Shown: piece by piece, positions 35,974-44,555 of the stretch | Position numbering within the stretch: position 1 is the first letter of the stretch | Layout: each line of letters opens with the position of its first letter | Source of the DNA: Marinobacterium sp. | Lineage (GTDB): Bacteria > Pseudomonadota > Gammaproteobacteria > Pseudomonadales > Balneatricaceae | Assembly: GCA_025800125.1 (NCBI GenBank) | Contig: JAOXSF010000035.1 | Location: forward strand, 1 to 64,000 | Direction of reading: 5' to 3' | Length of the DNA stretch: 64,000 bases | Translations under genes and position numbers: made by a program | The notes under the pieces: model-generated | The model's database searches: none | Seen by the model: the letters and a program-made list of their open reading frames with translations, nothing else | What the model was told of the DNA's origin: nothing

Positions 35974-35995
35974 TTGAACATGAACGATTGTTCAA
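35974..35995. promoter_or_regulatory. Palindromic TetR-type operator
   Basis: TTGAACA-N8-TGTTCAA, perfect 7-bp arms, in the 344-nt divergent gap almost equidistant from the AhpD-like start (35805) and the TetR start (36150). Fits one operator controlling both. Nothing else clear in the gap. Confidence 0.7.
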
Positions 35996-36149
35996 GGCAT
36001 AATTTTGCCATCACTCTGTGGGTATTTTTGGCCTTAATTGGTTGATGCTACCTGTGAGTAACTGGTGATTATTGGTTGCTGTACCGGTAGCTGGATGTCC
36101 TGATAATCGTCAGCCGTTGTGGATAGCTATCGGTCTGTGGAGAACACTT

Positions 36150-36734
36150 ATGGCAAACCCGGCAAAGTTTCAACGCCACGAGGTGGTGAATAAATCGATG
36201 CAGCTTTTCTGGCAGAAGGGTTTTCACGCAACGTCCATGCGAGACTTGCAGCAGCATGTTGATCTACGGCCAGGAAGCCTCTACGCCACGTTTGGTAGTA
36301 AAGAGGGGCTGTTCAGAGAAGCGCTGGATTGTTACGCCACCCGTGGCGAACAGCGTTTACAGGGGTTGCTGGATGAACATGAATCGGCGCTGTCAGCGTT
36401 GGAGCAGTTTTTCTACCAGGCCGTCATAGCTCAGGCTGATAGCGCACCCAGCCGGGTCTGTATGCTGGCACGCGCCGTTGCTGAGCTTGATGATGAGCGA
36501 CCCGAGTTACTGGACTATGCCCGCCGCCAGTTATTGCGTATGGAGCATGCCTTTGCTGCAGCGCTGTATCGAGCACATGCGCAGGGGGAGCTGGCCGTTT
36601 GCTACGAGCCTGATACCCTGGCGACCTTTCTGCAGATGCAGATGATGGGTCTGCGTAGCTGGTCTCGCCTGCATGATGATCTTGCCAGAGCTGAAGCCAT
36701 GTTGCGCGAAGTGTTTCGTCCGCTGCGAGCCTGA
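36150..36734 (+). CDS. TetR/AcrR family regulator
   Basis: 194 residues from ATG 36150 (GGAGA ahead). N-terminal HTH: NKSMQLFWQKGFHATSMRDL, then HVDLRPGSLYATFGSKEGLF; C-terminal ligand domain is unspecified. Divergent from the AhpD-like gene; probably represses it through the TTGAACA palindrome. The long frame back to 36072 has no ribosome site. Confidence 0.9.
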   Translation: MANPAKFQRHEVVNKSMQLFWQKGFHATSMRDLQQHVDLRPGSLYATFGSKEGLFREALDCYATRGEQRLQGLLDEHESALSALEQFFYQAVIAQADSAPSRVCMLARAVAELDDERPELLDYARRQLLRMEHAFAAALYRAHAQGELAVCYEPDTLATFLQMQMMGLRSWSRLHDDLARAEAMLREVFRPLRA

Positions 36735-36775
36735 TTCTATTGTGAAGAGACCCCGCGTAAGAGTAATTTAAGTAA

Positions 36776-37546
36776 ATGCCGGAACTGATTGATACCCATT
36801 GTCATCTGGATTTTCCCGTATTGCGTCAGCAATCATCGATATTATTGCAAGCAGCGGCAGATGTCGGTGTTAGTGAGGTGGTTGTACCTGGTGTACTGGC
36901 AGAAAACTGGGAAATACTGCAACAGTTTTGTGCCAGTGATATCAGATTGAAGCCCGCGTTTGGCCTGCATCCCTGTTTTATGTCTCAGCATAGCGAGTGC
37001 GATTTGCAGCGTCTGCCGGAACTGTTGACAGACCCGGCGACGGTTGCTGTCGGGGAAATAGGGCTGGATCTGTTCATTGAAGGTGCTGACCTGAATGCTC
37101 AGCGTCGTTTGCTGGTAGCGCAGTTACAACTGGCCAAACAGACTGAATTGCCGGTATTGCTACATGTGCGCAAAGCTCATGATCAGATGTTAAAGGAACT
37201 GCGGCAGTTGCGGTTACCCCGTGGTGGTATTGTGCATGCGTTCTCTGGCAGCCTGCAGCAGGCCCGGCAATATATTGCACTGGGTTTCCTGCTCGGGTTT
37301 GGTGGAGCACTCAGTTATGAACGGGCAACAAAATTGCGGGCGCTGGTGGCTGAGTTACCACTGGAAGCCATCGTACTGGAAACCGATGCGCCGGATATGC
37401 CGCTGTCACAGTGGCGAGGACAACCGAACAGGCCCGAGCGTGTTGCTGAAGTGGCGCAGCTGATTGCGCAGCTGCGAGGTATCGAGCTGGCAGAGGTTGC
37501 TGCCGTGACCACAGCCTCAGCTCGCCAACTGCTGGCGCTTCGCTGA
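36776..37546 (+). CDS. yjjV: TatD-family metal-dependent hydrolase (YjjV-like)
   Basis: 256 residues with the TatD signatures IDTHCHLDFP (metal His pair), VGEIGLDLF (Glu), LLHVRKAHD, IVHAFSGSLQQA and LETDAPDMPL. The FSGSLQQA and GQPNRPE stretches match E. coli YjjV closely. Putative DNase/deoxyribonuclease. 42 nt behind the TetR gene. Confidence 0.88.
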   Translation: MPELIDTHCHLDFPVLRQQSSILLQAAADVGVSEVVVPGVLAENWEILQQFCASDIRLKPAFGLHPCFMSQHSECDLQRLPELLTDPATVAVGEIGLDLFIEGADLNAQRRLLVAQLQLAKQTELPVLLHVRKAHDQMLKELRQLRLPRGGIVHAFSGSLQQARQYIALGFLLGFGGALSYERATKLRALVAELPLEAIVLETDAPDMPLSQWRGQPNRPERVAEVAQLIAQLRGIELAEVAAVTTASARQLLALR

Positions 37547-37606
37547 TACGGGCCTGGCTGTATGCGTTTATTCGGTGCAACAGAAACTATCGAGGTTGTA
37601 GAGATA

Positions 37607-37650
37607 CCAAGGCTACGGAATGCCAGGGCTACGGAATACCAGAGCTACTG
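37607..37650. repeat. 16-bp tandem repeat, about 2.7 copies
   Basis: CCAAGGCTACGGAATG, CCAGGGCTACGGAATA, then a degenerate CCAGAGCTACTG reaching the end of the convergent lipoprotein gene. Confidence 0.75.
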
Positions 37651-38070
37651 TGCGTTACTTGAGCCGTACTGGTCTTTATAGGCCTGTTCCAGCAGTTGCC
37701 AGACCGTTTGTGTGCGTGCTGTGATGGGCAGGCGATACTGATAGTTCAGACCAGACAATGGTTCAGCCGTATAGGCTTTATCGACTGGTTGCAACATCAG
37801 CAACATCAGGCTACGTACGTTGCTGCTGCCCTTGAGTGGCTGGCCGTATAGTGTCTCGATCTGGGACAGCAGTGGCATGGATGAAGCGATCAGTGTCAGG
37901 TCCTGACAGTTATTACTCTCGCCACGGCATAGCATCCTGCTGTTAGCGTCCAGGCGGTAATAGCTGGTATCCAGCTTTGCCGGTTTCAGGTTGTCCGTTG
38001 ACAGACAGCCGCTCAATGCCAGTATGCTCAGTAGTGCGGTAATACCAATCAGTGTCTTGTACAGGCGCAT
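37645..38070 (-). CDS. Hypothetical lipoprotein next to fabY
   Basis: 141 residues starting at ATG 38070 (GAGGAA ribosome site); the longer frame to 38226 is out of the way inside fabY. Lipobox LALSGC after a hydrophobic stretch (residues 7-21), so lipidated at C22-C24 region. Mature part is helical; no domain recognised. Directly downstream of fabY on the same strand (10 nt), so likely co-transcribed; a role in the cell envelope is suggested by its type only. Confidence 0.7.
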   Translation of the reverse strand: MRLYKTLIGITALLSILALSGCLSTDNLKPAKLDTSYYRLDANSRMLCRGESNNCQDLTLIASSMPLLSQIETLYGQPLKGSSNVRSLMLLMLQPVDKAYTAEPLSGLNYQYRLPITARTQTVWQLLEQAYKDQYGSSNAQ

Positions 38071-38080
38071 CCGAGGTTCC

Positions 38081-39991
38081 TCAGCACATATCATCAAACG
38101 GGTTAGCAACATTGAGGTCAACGCTGTTGGCGTAACCTGGCAGGTGAATTTCGTTATGGCTGATCTGCAGGTCTTCACCTGCCAGCACATTATGGTCATA
38201 ACGGTAGATCGGGCGAGCCTCGCCACGCAGTGATTGCTGATCGTACGCTGCGGCTTTTTCCTGTGTTACCTGCTGTTTATGCTGTAGTTCAGTCATTGCT
38301 TTGTCGCCATGGCGGCGGCGCAGCAGCTCAGTTGTGACTGAAGGGGACAGTACCGGTGCAGAGGCGTTGTTACCGCCAAAACCCTTGGAATTGAGCAGGA
38401 CAGTGTCCATACCCCGTATGCCTACTTCCAGGTGTTGTAATGGGAAGTGCAGGTTGCTCTGATGTACATCGTCTGCAATTGCACCAGTTGTGATGAGCCC
38501 TGGGATAATCCCCTCAGCCCAGACGCCCAGAGATGTTGTCAGCTGGTCGCCACCGGCGGTGCCCTGTGAGTGGCCAAGGAATGCTTTAACGGCAGAAACC
38601 GGCCAGTGCTCAATGCCATAAGCACGGGCAATTTCGTTGATAACATGGGATTCGGTAACCCGGTTTTGTGGGGTGCTGGTACCGTGTGCTTGCACAAAGC
38701 TGCGCTGGCGCAGGGAGTCAGTACCCAGCATATTTTCTACCAGAGCTGCAGCTTTGCCCAAGGTAATGTAGTTGCCAATTCCTGGTGCCGAGATAGACTT
38801 TTTGTGGCCGTCAGCATTAACGAAAACTTCTGGCACAGCACCAAAGATCTGTGCTCCCATCTGTAGTGCCAGGTCATCTGCCATCAGCAGGACAAACTGG
38901 CTGGATTCACCAATGGTGAACCCGCAATTGTTGCCAAACGGGCGGCAAGCGCGACGATAGTGAGCTTCGCTCAGTTCAGCGATACCATCCAGGGTACGCA
39001 GGTCTTTATCTTCGGCCAGTGCGCCCATGGCGCGGAAGCCTTCAATCACTTCCGGTATAACCGGAGCATCGCTACCGCCAACCAGCACAACTTTGCGACG
39101 GCCGCTGCGAATGTCATCAACACCGCTGCGCAGGTTGTAAAGAAAGGTTGCGCATGCACCCAGAGCGCCTCCGGTTGTACCAACACTGCCCAGCAGGTAG
39201 GCGTTGATAAAATCGGCTGGCATCTGAGCGTAGCCAAGTGGCATCTGTTTGGATGTCGTGCGCTTGCCCAGTGCCGGGTATTTGGTCAGGCCACCAAAGC
39301 CGAAATCGTCCAGCTGACCAATAGAGTTGCTGGCGTACACGGCAATCTGATCAGGGCGTAACTGGTTGGCAACCTCTTCAAATGCCATACCGCTGGAAAA
39401 CAGCGCATCAGAGGCACCAAACACGGTCATCTGCAGGTTGCGTGGATGGTTGCGTGACTGATACAGCTGGCCTGGCTTAAAGCCGGTTGGGAGCTGGCCG
39501 GCGGATTGTACTGGTGCCTGTTTGCTATCTGGGAAAATAACATCCAGCGCACCGCTAACCTCTATATCAAACAGGCCCGGAGACGTTTCAGTGACCTGCC
39601 AGCTGGCTGGAATCTGTTGTGGTAGCTGACGTTTGCGCAGCTTAAAATGAAAGCCACCGTCCGGACTGATTGCGTTGGCAGGGCGGTTAAACAGCACCCG
39701 TTCGACATCAAAGCAGTCGGTGTTAATACGGCGAATCAGAGTATTGTCACGCACCTGCTGTTCAATATCGTGAGCCAGGCTGTCGGCGCTGATGGCTTCA
39801 CCGGCACTATTAAGGTAGTTACCATTTTCATGTCGGCTCAATCCCATCAATGCAGCCAGACTGAGCAGTGTTTCTGTGCGTCGGGCATCGGACAGGTTGT
39901 CCAGAATCAGACGACGGTAGGCGTGGTGAAAGGATGCGCGTCCGGCCGGATTGATGCCGCCAAAACCAACGATAACGGGTAGCTGTGCCAA
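38081..39991 (-). CDS. fabY: Beta-ketoacyl-ACP synthase FabY
   Basis: Large KAS that initiates fatty-acid synthesis in Pseudomonas-type bacteria lacking/besides FabH, condensing acetyl-CoA with malonyl-ACP. About 636 residues. Begins in the FabY hallmark AQLPVIVGFGGINPAGRASFHH. Active Cys in GACATFLYNLR, His in AHGTSTPQNRV and Lys/His in VKAFLGHSQGT. The start is put at TTG 39991 (GAGGA seven bases ahead, length as PA5174); a longer ATG frame begins at 40054 but adds 21 odd residues. The distant upstream frame is GC-biased non-coding. A lipoprotein gene follows. Confidence 0.9.
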   Translation of the reverse strand: MAQLPVIVGFGGINPAGRASFHHAYRRLILDNLSDARRTETLLSLAALMGLSRHENGNYLNSAGEAISADSLAHDIEQQVRDNTLIRRINTDCFDVERVLFNRPANAISPDGGFHFKLRKRQLPQQIPASWQVTETSPGLFDIEVSGALDVIFPDSKQAPVQSAGQLPTGFKPGQLYQSRNHPRNLQMTVFGASDALFSSGMAFEEVANQLRPDQIAVYASNSIGQLDDFGFGGLTKYPALGKRTTSKQMPLGYAQMPADFINAYLLGSVGTTGGALGACATFLYNLRSGVDDIRSGRRKVVLVGGSDAPVIPEVIEGFRAMGALAEDKDLRTLDGIAELSEAHYRRACRPFGNNCGFTIGESSQFVLLMADDLALQMGAQIFGAVPEVFVNADGHKKSISAPGIGNYITLGKAAALVENMLGTDSLRQRSFVQAHGTSTPQNRVTESHVINEIARAYGIEHWPVSAVKAFLGHSQGTAGGDQLTTSLGVWAEGIIPGLITTGAIADDVHQSNLHFPLQHLEVGIRGMDTVLLNSKGFGGNNASAPVLSPSVTTELLRRRHGDKAMTELQHKQQVTQEKAAAYDQQSLRGEARPIYRYDHNVLAGEDLQISHNEIHLPGYANSVDLNVANPFDDMC

Positions 39992-40294
39992 TGACTGGTC
40001 CTCGGGATGGTGTACAACAGGAAAGCACTTCAGGTGTCGCTGGCGTCCCGTCATTCTGGCTTGCTGGGCGTGAGGGCGGGGCAGAAGACGCCTGTACAGG
40101 GCCAGTATTCTAGCGATTGTTGTCAGAACTGGCCAGACTGAATCAGGCTGTCGGCCGTGTCAGGTCGGGTTCATATTTCAATACATACAATTTCGCTTTA
40201 ATTGTGTTGGTGGAGTGATTCTGCAGCAGAAATGCTCTCTGACATTAAGTCTGACGCAGATGTCTGTGCAAGATGATTTCCGGAGAACTCATTG
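39992..40294. other. Gap between fabY and the OmpA-like gene
   Basis: About 300 nt divergent gap. I see no RNA, gene or clear promoter pair in it; weak AT-rich patch around 40180-40205. Confidence 0.5.
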
Positions 40295-40954
40295 ATGAAG
40301 AAACTGACTGTAGCTGTGGTACTGGCAGCAACAACCCTGGCGGGTTGTCAAACTGTAGACCCTTATACCCGCGATACCAAGGCAGGTAATACCGCCACAG
40401 GAGCGGGTATTGGTGCTGTGGCAGGTGCCGTGCTGGGAGCGGCTGTATCCAGCAAGAAAGATCGTGGCCGCGGTGCATTGACGGGGGCATTGCTCGGCGG
40501 TGCTGTCGGTGGTGGTATCGGTTACTACATGGACCAGCAGGAAGCACTGCTGCGCCAGGAGCTGGAAGCAACGGGCGTACGTATTGAGCGTGTGGGTGAA
40601 GACGCAATTCGCCTGATTATGCCAGGCAATGTGACCTTTGCGACCGGCAAAGATCGCTTGCAGCCGCGTTTTCATCGTACGCTGGATTCGGTTGTCCGGG
40701 TGTTGAATGAGTTTGATCAGAGCCTGATTGAAGTGGCCGGTTATACGGACAGTGTGGGCAGTTTTGAATCCAATCAGACGTTGTCAGAGCGTCGCGCCTT
40801 CAGTGTGGCTGATTATATGATCGGGCAGGGCGTGCGTTCAGCACGGGTAACCACGCACGGTTACGGTGAGCGTTATCCGCTGGCGAGTAATAAAACCGAG
40901 CAGGGACGCCAGCAGAACCGTCGGGTGGAGTTGAGCATTCGCGGCCAGATCTGA
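40295..40954 (+). CDS. OmpA-family lipoprotein (YiaD-like)
   Basis: 219 residues; lipobox TTLAGC (C around 18), a glycine-rich repeat region (GAGIGAVAGAVLGAAV, GALLGGAVGGGIGYY; Gly-zipper) and an OmpA C-terminal peptidoglycan-binding domain (GYTDSVGSFESNQTLSERRA, RRVELSI). Anchors the outer membrane to peptidoglycan. Starts at ATG 40295 with CGGAGA ahead. Its 3' end lies in two tandem hairpins shared with the convergent gene. Confidence 0.88.
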   Translation: MKKLTVAVVLAATTLAGCQTVDPYTRDTKAGNTATGAGIGAVAGAVLGAAVSSKKDRGRGALTGALLGGAVGGGIGYYMDQQEALLRQELEATGVRIERVGEDAIRLIMPGNVTFATGKDRLQPRFHRTLDSVVRVLNEFDQSLIEVAGYTDSVGSFESNQTLSERRAFSVADYMIGQGVRSARVTTHGYGERYPLASNKTEQGRQQNRRVELSIRGQI

Positions 40955-40989
40955 GATCTGGCCGTGCAGGGCGATATTTATTCGCCCTG
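40942..40989. terminator. Tandem hairpins at a convergent junction
   Basis: First: CGGCCAGATCT/AGATCTGGCCG (40942-40952/40954-40964), overlapping the OmpA-like stop. Second: CAGGGCGA/TCGCCCTG (40967-40974/40982-40989), overlapping the ZapB-like stop on the minus strand. No T-run, but the pair looks like a bidirectional terminator. Confidence 0.6.
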
Positions 40990-41193
40990 TGCTTCGCCAG
41001 TCTGGTCGAAACGGGCCAGCATGCCTTTCAGGCGGTCCATAGACTGAGTCTGTTCTGCTTCCAGGCTGCTTTTGCTGTTCAGCAGTTCTTCTTTCTCTTC
41101 TTTCAGCTCAGTGATTTCCATACGCATCAGCTCCATCTCGTCGAGCAGCTGGCTGATTTTGGCTTCCAGTTGTTCCAGTAATTCGTTGTACAT
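40978..41193 (-). CDS. zapB: ZapB-like cell-division coiled coil protein
   Basis: 71 residues, almost all coiled coil (LEQLEAKISQLLDEMELMRMEITELKEEKEEL) resembling E. coli ZapB, which stabilises the FtsZ ring through ZapA. The C-terminal MDRLKGMLARF also matches. AAGGA site ahead. Downstream of flgT on the same strand (135 nt). Confidence 0.75.
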   Translation of the reverse strand: MYNELLEQLEAKISQLLDEMELMRMEITELKEEKEELLNSKSSLEAEQTQSMDRLKGMLARFDQTGEAQGE

Positions 41194-41328
41194 GATCAGT
41201 CTGGTCCTTAAAGGCTAAAGGCCTGAATTATACGACCCTTTGCGGGTTGGTAAAATGGATTCTCAGGCCAGGGTTAAGCAATGGCAGCAGAAGGTGACGA
41301 CTGGCTGCCGTCGCATCAGTTCAGGCTG

Positions 41329-42543
41329 TCAGTGGGCTCTGACAACATCGCCTTCTCTTATATTCAGTGTGCCTGAATCGCGGCTTAAACGGGCTGTTGC
41401 AAAGGTTGGTTGTACCTCATCTACGACAGCGGTCGCCATGGTATTGGTCAGTTGCTCCTGTGTCATCAGCCCATCAGTATAGGCAGTGGAGCGGCGATAC
41501 AGGGTCAGGCGGTCGCCTTTGGAAAGGCCGTCCAGCTTACCTGCGGTAATCCAGATGGTACGGTCATCAGCTCGGGCAATACGGGCGGTAAAAGGGCGGC
41601 AGCGTAGCTGTTCGGTAACATCTTTGTTCAGCTGGCCGAGCAGCAGATCAATTTTCTGACCATATTCGCTCTGACTGAAGGCTGCGCTACTGAAACCGGT
41701 GCGAAACTCAGGCTCATAATGCCAGCGACCGGCGGTCTGGTAGCGTTTTTGCCATAGCAAAGCGCCGGTGTAGCCATCGTGGAGGAACAGGTCAAATGAC
41801 AGAACGCGCAGATGCCTACGGCTTTTATAGTCCAGTTGGTTGTACAGATCGATGAAGTAATTCTGTTGCTGTGCAGCACGCTGGTCGATCATCGACATAT
41901 CACGGATAACGCCGGACAGCACATACTGTACGTTCAAATTGCGACTATTAGCGACGACGGTGGTCAGCGCGCCATTATCCAGTTGCCGACTGGCCGCGGT
42001 TTGCAGATTCGGGTGCAGGTGCAGGTTGCTGGCATTTACTGGTTGCAGATATTTAACGCCCTGCATGCGTTCCAGTATCTTACGGGCCAGGCCATATTCA
42101 ATATCGTTCAGTCCGCCACGGTTAGCCTGGGCTGGATACTCCAATGGAAAAGCGGCGACAGCAACCGTTTTCATATAGCTGTTAGTCATGCCATTTTCGC
42201 AGCCGGTATCGCTGTTTACTTCAGCCCGGATACGGACAATATACTGGCGGCCCACCACTTTTTTATCGAGTACCTCAATATTACTGACCCGACCCAGAGT
42301 CGCAATCTGCATATTATCTACTTCCAGAATACCGTCGCGCAGATGCTGGTTGCTGCTGACATAGACGGCGGCCTGCATGGAGGCTTGCTGGGCGGCATCC
42401 TGAATTGCGGCAGCACGGGCAGACTCGAGATCATCGTCCAGAATCAGGGCGCGCCCTTCAGCGACGACATCAACAGCAGATACCAGGGTGGAAAACAGCA
42501 GTGCAAAGGCGCTAAAGAACAGGGTTAAAAGGGCGCTATACAT
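41329..42543 (-). CDS. flgT: Flagellar H-ring/assembly protein FlgT
   Basis: 404 residues with a signal peptide (cleaved about residue 23) and the three-part FlgT fold: N-terminal domain (VDVVAEGRALILDDDLESARAAAIQDAAQQ), a middle TolB-N-like domain and a C-terminal SH3-like domain (GKLDGLSKGDRLTLYRR). In Vibrio it forms part of the H-ring around the sheathed/polar flagellar motor. Divergent from flgOP, as in Vibrio. Confidence 0.9.
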   Translation of the reverse strand: MYSALLTLFFSAFALLFSTLVSAVDVVAEGRALILDDDLESARAAAIQDAAQQASMQAAVYVSSNQHLRDGILEVDNMQIATLGRVSNIEVLDKKVVGRQYIVRIRAEVNSDTGCENGMTNSYMKTVAVAAFPLEYPAQANRGGLNDIEYGLARKILERMQGVKYLQPVNASNLHLHPNLQTAASRQLDNGALTTVVANSRNLNVQYVLSGVIRDMSMIDQRAAQQQNYFIDLYNQLDYKSRRHLRVLSFDLFLHDGYTGALLWQKRYQTAGRWHYEPEFRTGFSSAAFSQSEYGQKIDLLLGQLNKDVTEQLRCRPFTARIARADDRTIWITAGKLDGLSKGDRLTLYRRSTAYTDGLMTQEQLTNTMATAVVDEVQPTFATARLSRDSGTLNIREGDVVRAH

Positions 42544-42702
42544 GGTTCAGATCCGGCATTGATCAGGTTCAGGCAACAATATGCAAATTGTATAGCTGTT
42601 GCAATCTGAAGTCCTGCCAGCTGTCGGTTGTTGTGATAATCCAGATATGAATATCTGGGCTTTAAAGTATTTTCCGGCAGCCGCCGGGTTATTTATTTAG
42701 CA

Positions 42703-42719
42703 CTGGCAGATTCATTGCG
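42703..42719 (+). promoter_or_regulatory. Sigma-54-type promoter of flgO
   Basis: CTGGCAGATTCATTGCG: -24 GG at 42705-42706 and -12 GC at 42717-42718, 10 bp between, 52 nt upstream of the flgO start. Good match; fits sigma-54/FlrC-type control of polar flagellar genes. Confidence 0.72.
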
Positions 42720-42770
42720 GGCTTTTATGATAGATTACCGGCTGATTGCGAATATAGCGGAGACGATGGA

Positions 42771-43499
42771 ATGCGATATTTCCTGTTACCTCTGGCCGGT
42801 ATGCTGATGTCAGCATCGGTACTGGCACAGACACCGACAGCGTCATTCTTCCCCCCGACGGATAAAGAACGGCCTCTCTATCTGAACAGTAACGGTGGCA
42901 GCACAGGCGTTAGTACTTATCAGTCTGCGTCGGCCCCGACAGCGCAGGCTGCCGTACCAGCACAGGCAGTAGCGCCCGCAGTTGCAGTTGCGGAAGTATT
43001 AACGCCAATGGATCCGGTAAGTATTGCTACCCGTGATATGGGTGAAACGCTGGAAGAAGGGCTTAGCCAGGCACGGGTTCAGCGTTTGCCAATGGCGGTG
43101 ATGCCATTTGTAGAGCGTCCGAAAATGCGCAAGTACAACGCATTGGGTGAGCGTATCAGTGAGTCGTTTATCTATCAGTTGCAATCCCGAGGCTTTAATC
43201 TGGTGGACTACCGTGCAGTCAGCCTGAAAACGACGACCAAACCTGAGGTTGATGCGCGCCATCTGTCAAAACTGCGTAGCCGTTTTCGGATCTACTTTGT
43301 TTTGACTGGCACCTATGCGCGTTATCCGGACGGTATAGTGATTAATGCTCGTGTACTGGATACCACCACCCGTCAGGTTGTAGCCAGCGGTCAGGCACAT
43401 ATCAGCAATGCTGAACTGGAAGGTGAGTTGCCTGGTTATGACCCGCTGACGGTGATGCGACGTGGAATGATTATTGAAAATGGCGAAGGAGCACAGTAA
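42771..43499 (+). CDS. flgO: FlgO-family outer-membrane flagellar protein
   Basis: 242 residues. Signal peptide ends about residue 19 (VLA|QT), then an Ala/Pro/Val-rich low-complexity linker (40-80) and a FlgO domain (PMAVMPFVERPKMRKYNALGERISESFIYQL). H-ring component with FlgP. Three nt before flgP. Confidence 0.9.
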   Translation: MRYFLLPLAGMLMSASVLAQTPTASFFPPTDKERPLYLNSNGGSTGVSTYQSASAPTAQAAVPAQAVAPAVAVAEVLTPMDPVSIATRDMGETLEEGLSQARVQRLPMAVMPFVERPKMRKYNALGERISESFIYQLQSRGFNLVDYRAVSLKTTTKPEVDARHLSKLRSRFRIYFVLTGTYARYPDGIVINARVLDTTTRQVVASGQAHISNAELEGELPGYDPLTVMRRGMIIENGEGAQ

Positions 43500-43502
43500 A
43501 GC

Positions 43503-43988
43503 ATGCGCCTGATAATATTGATTCGCTTGGCTGTACTGGCGGCTGTACTGGCTCTGACGGGTTGTGAAACCATGACTGAGTCAATGAAGGAAGTTGCTGC
43601 ATCCATACCGGCTCCGGCTGAGAAACTGGTGCAACAGCAGCCGCAGCAACCGCGCTGGGTGCGTGCAACCGGTTATGCTCCGGTCAGTTTACAGGCGGGT
43701 AAAACCCGTGAACATAAAATGATCGTTGCCATGCGAGCGTCAAAGCTGCGTGCTTATCAGGAACTGGCAGCTATTGTACATGGCCAGTACCTGTTTGGTA
43801 CTTCGACGGTGAAAGATATGATCATCGAAAGCGATCAGTTCAAGACTGCTGTTTCAGGCATTGTACGCGGTGCGCGGGTGGTTAAAACATTCCCGATTCA
43901 GAACGATACCTACGCTACTACACTGGAAGTGGATATGAACCAGGTACAGCGGGCCTGGCTGGAACACCAGCCGAAATCGGGGGGCTGA
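43503..43988 (+). CDS. flgP: FlgP outer-membrane lipoprotein
   Basis: 161 residues with lipobox LALTGC at C21 region and LPP20 domain (RWVRATGYAPVSLQAGKTREHKMIVAMRASKLRAYQELA). Basal disk/H-ring protein of polar flagella. flgO and flgP form one operon. Confidence 0.9.
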   Translation: MRLIILIRLAVLAAVLALTGCETMTESMKEVAASIPAPAEKLVQQQPQQPRWVRATGYAPVSLQAGKTREHKMIVAMRASKLRAYQELAAIVHGQYLFGTSTVKDMIIESDQFKTAVSGIVRGARVVKTFPIQNDTYATTLEVDMNQVQRAWLEHQPKSGG

Positions 43989-44085
43989 GAGCTTGGTTAA
44001 AGCTATTCGGTGGCTGAAGAGGTTTGTGCCTGATCGTAACCAGAAGTGATGAGCTTTTGTGAGTAGTGGTTAAGAGGTTTATAGA

Positions 44086-44109
44086 GGGCATTCAGCGGAT
44101 GCCCCTTTT
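44086..44109 (+). terminator. Terminator after flgOP
   Basis: GGGCAT/ATGCCC stem with a seven-base loop, followed by CTTTT. Confidence 0.6.
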
Positions 44110-44136
44110 GTCTGTATTGTCCCGTCCTTAAGCGTA

Positions 44137-44430
44137 TTATTTCTGCGTTTTAGCCGTAAAAGCAGCCAGTTGTTCCGGGCTGGCTTCCTGCTGATACTTC
44201 TGTTTCCAGTCGTTATACGGCTCGCCATAAACCCGCTCACGGGCTGCATCATAATCTACCGTTTCACCACGAGCGTCAGCTTCGGTCATATACCACTTTG
44301 ACAGGCAGTTGCGACAGAAACCGGCCAGGTTCATCAGGTCGATGTTCTGTACATCTTTATTGCTGTCCAGGTGGGATAGCAGGCGGCGGAATACGGCTGC
44401 TTCAATTTCCAGTTCGGTCTGTTTATCCAT
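44137..44430 (-). CDS. DUF1244 family protein
   Basis: 97 residues from ATG 44430 (AGGAA ahead). The phrase DVQNIDLMNLAGFCRNCLSKWY with two cysteines is diagnostic of DUF1244. Function unknown, cytosolic. Confidence 0.88.
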   Translation of the reverse strand: MDKQTELEIEAAVFRRLLSHLDSNKDVQNIDLMNLAGFCRNCLSKWYMTEADARGETVDYDAARERVYGEPYNDWKQKYQQEASPEQLAAFTAKTQK

Positions 44431-44525
44431 CTTGTTATTCCTGTTGTGTTTCAGGTTATGCGTTACCGGGCTGGCTGTCCTTTTCCTGTGTGGCATCCTT
44501 GTCGGCTGTAGCTTTCGGGTGGTGT

Positions 44526-44548
44526 CGGGGCCTGATTATCAGGCCCCG
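44526..44548 (-). terminator. Hairpin after glnD
   Basis: CGGGGCCTGA/TCAGGCCCCG, ten bp, three-base loop. Weak T-tract on the minus strand. Confidence 0.5.
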
Positions 44549-44555
44549 GTGCGGC

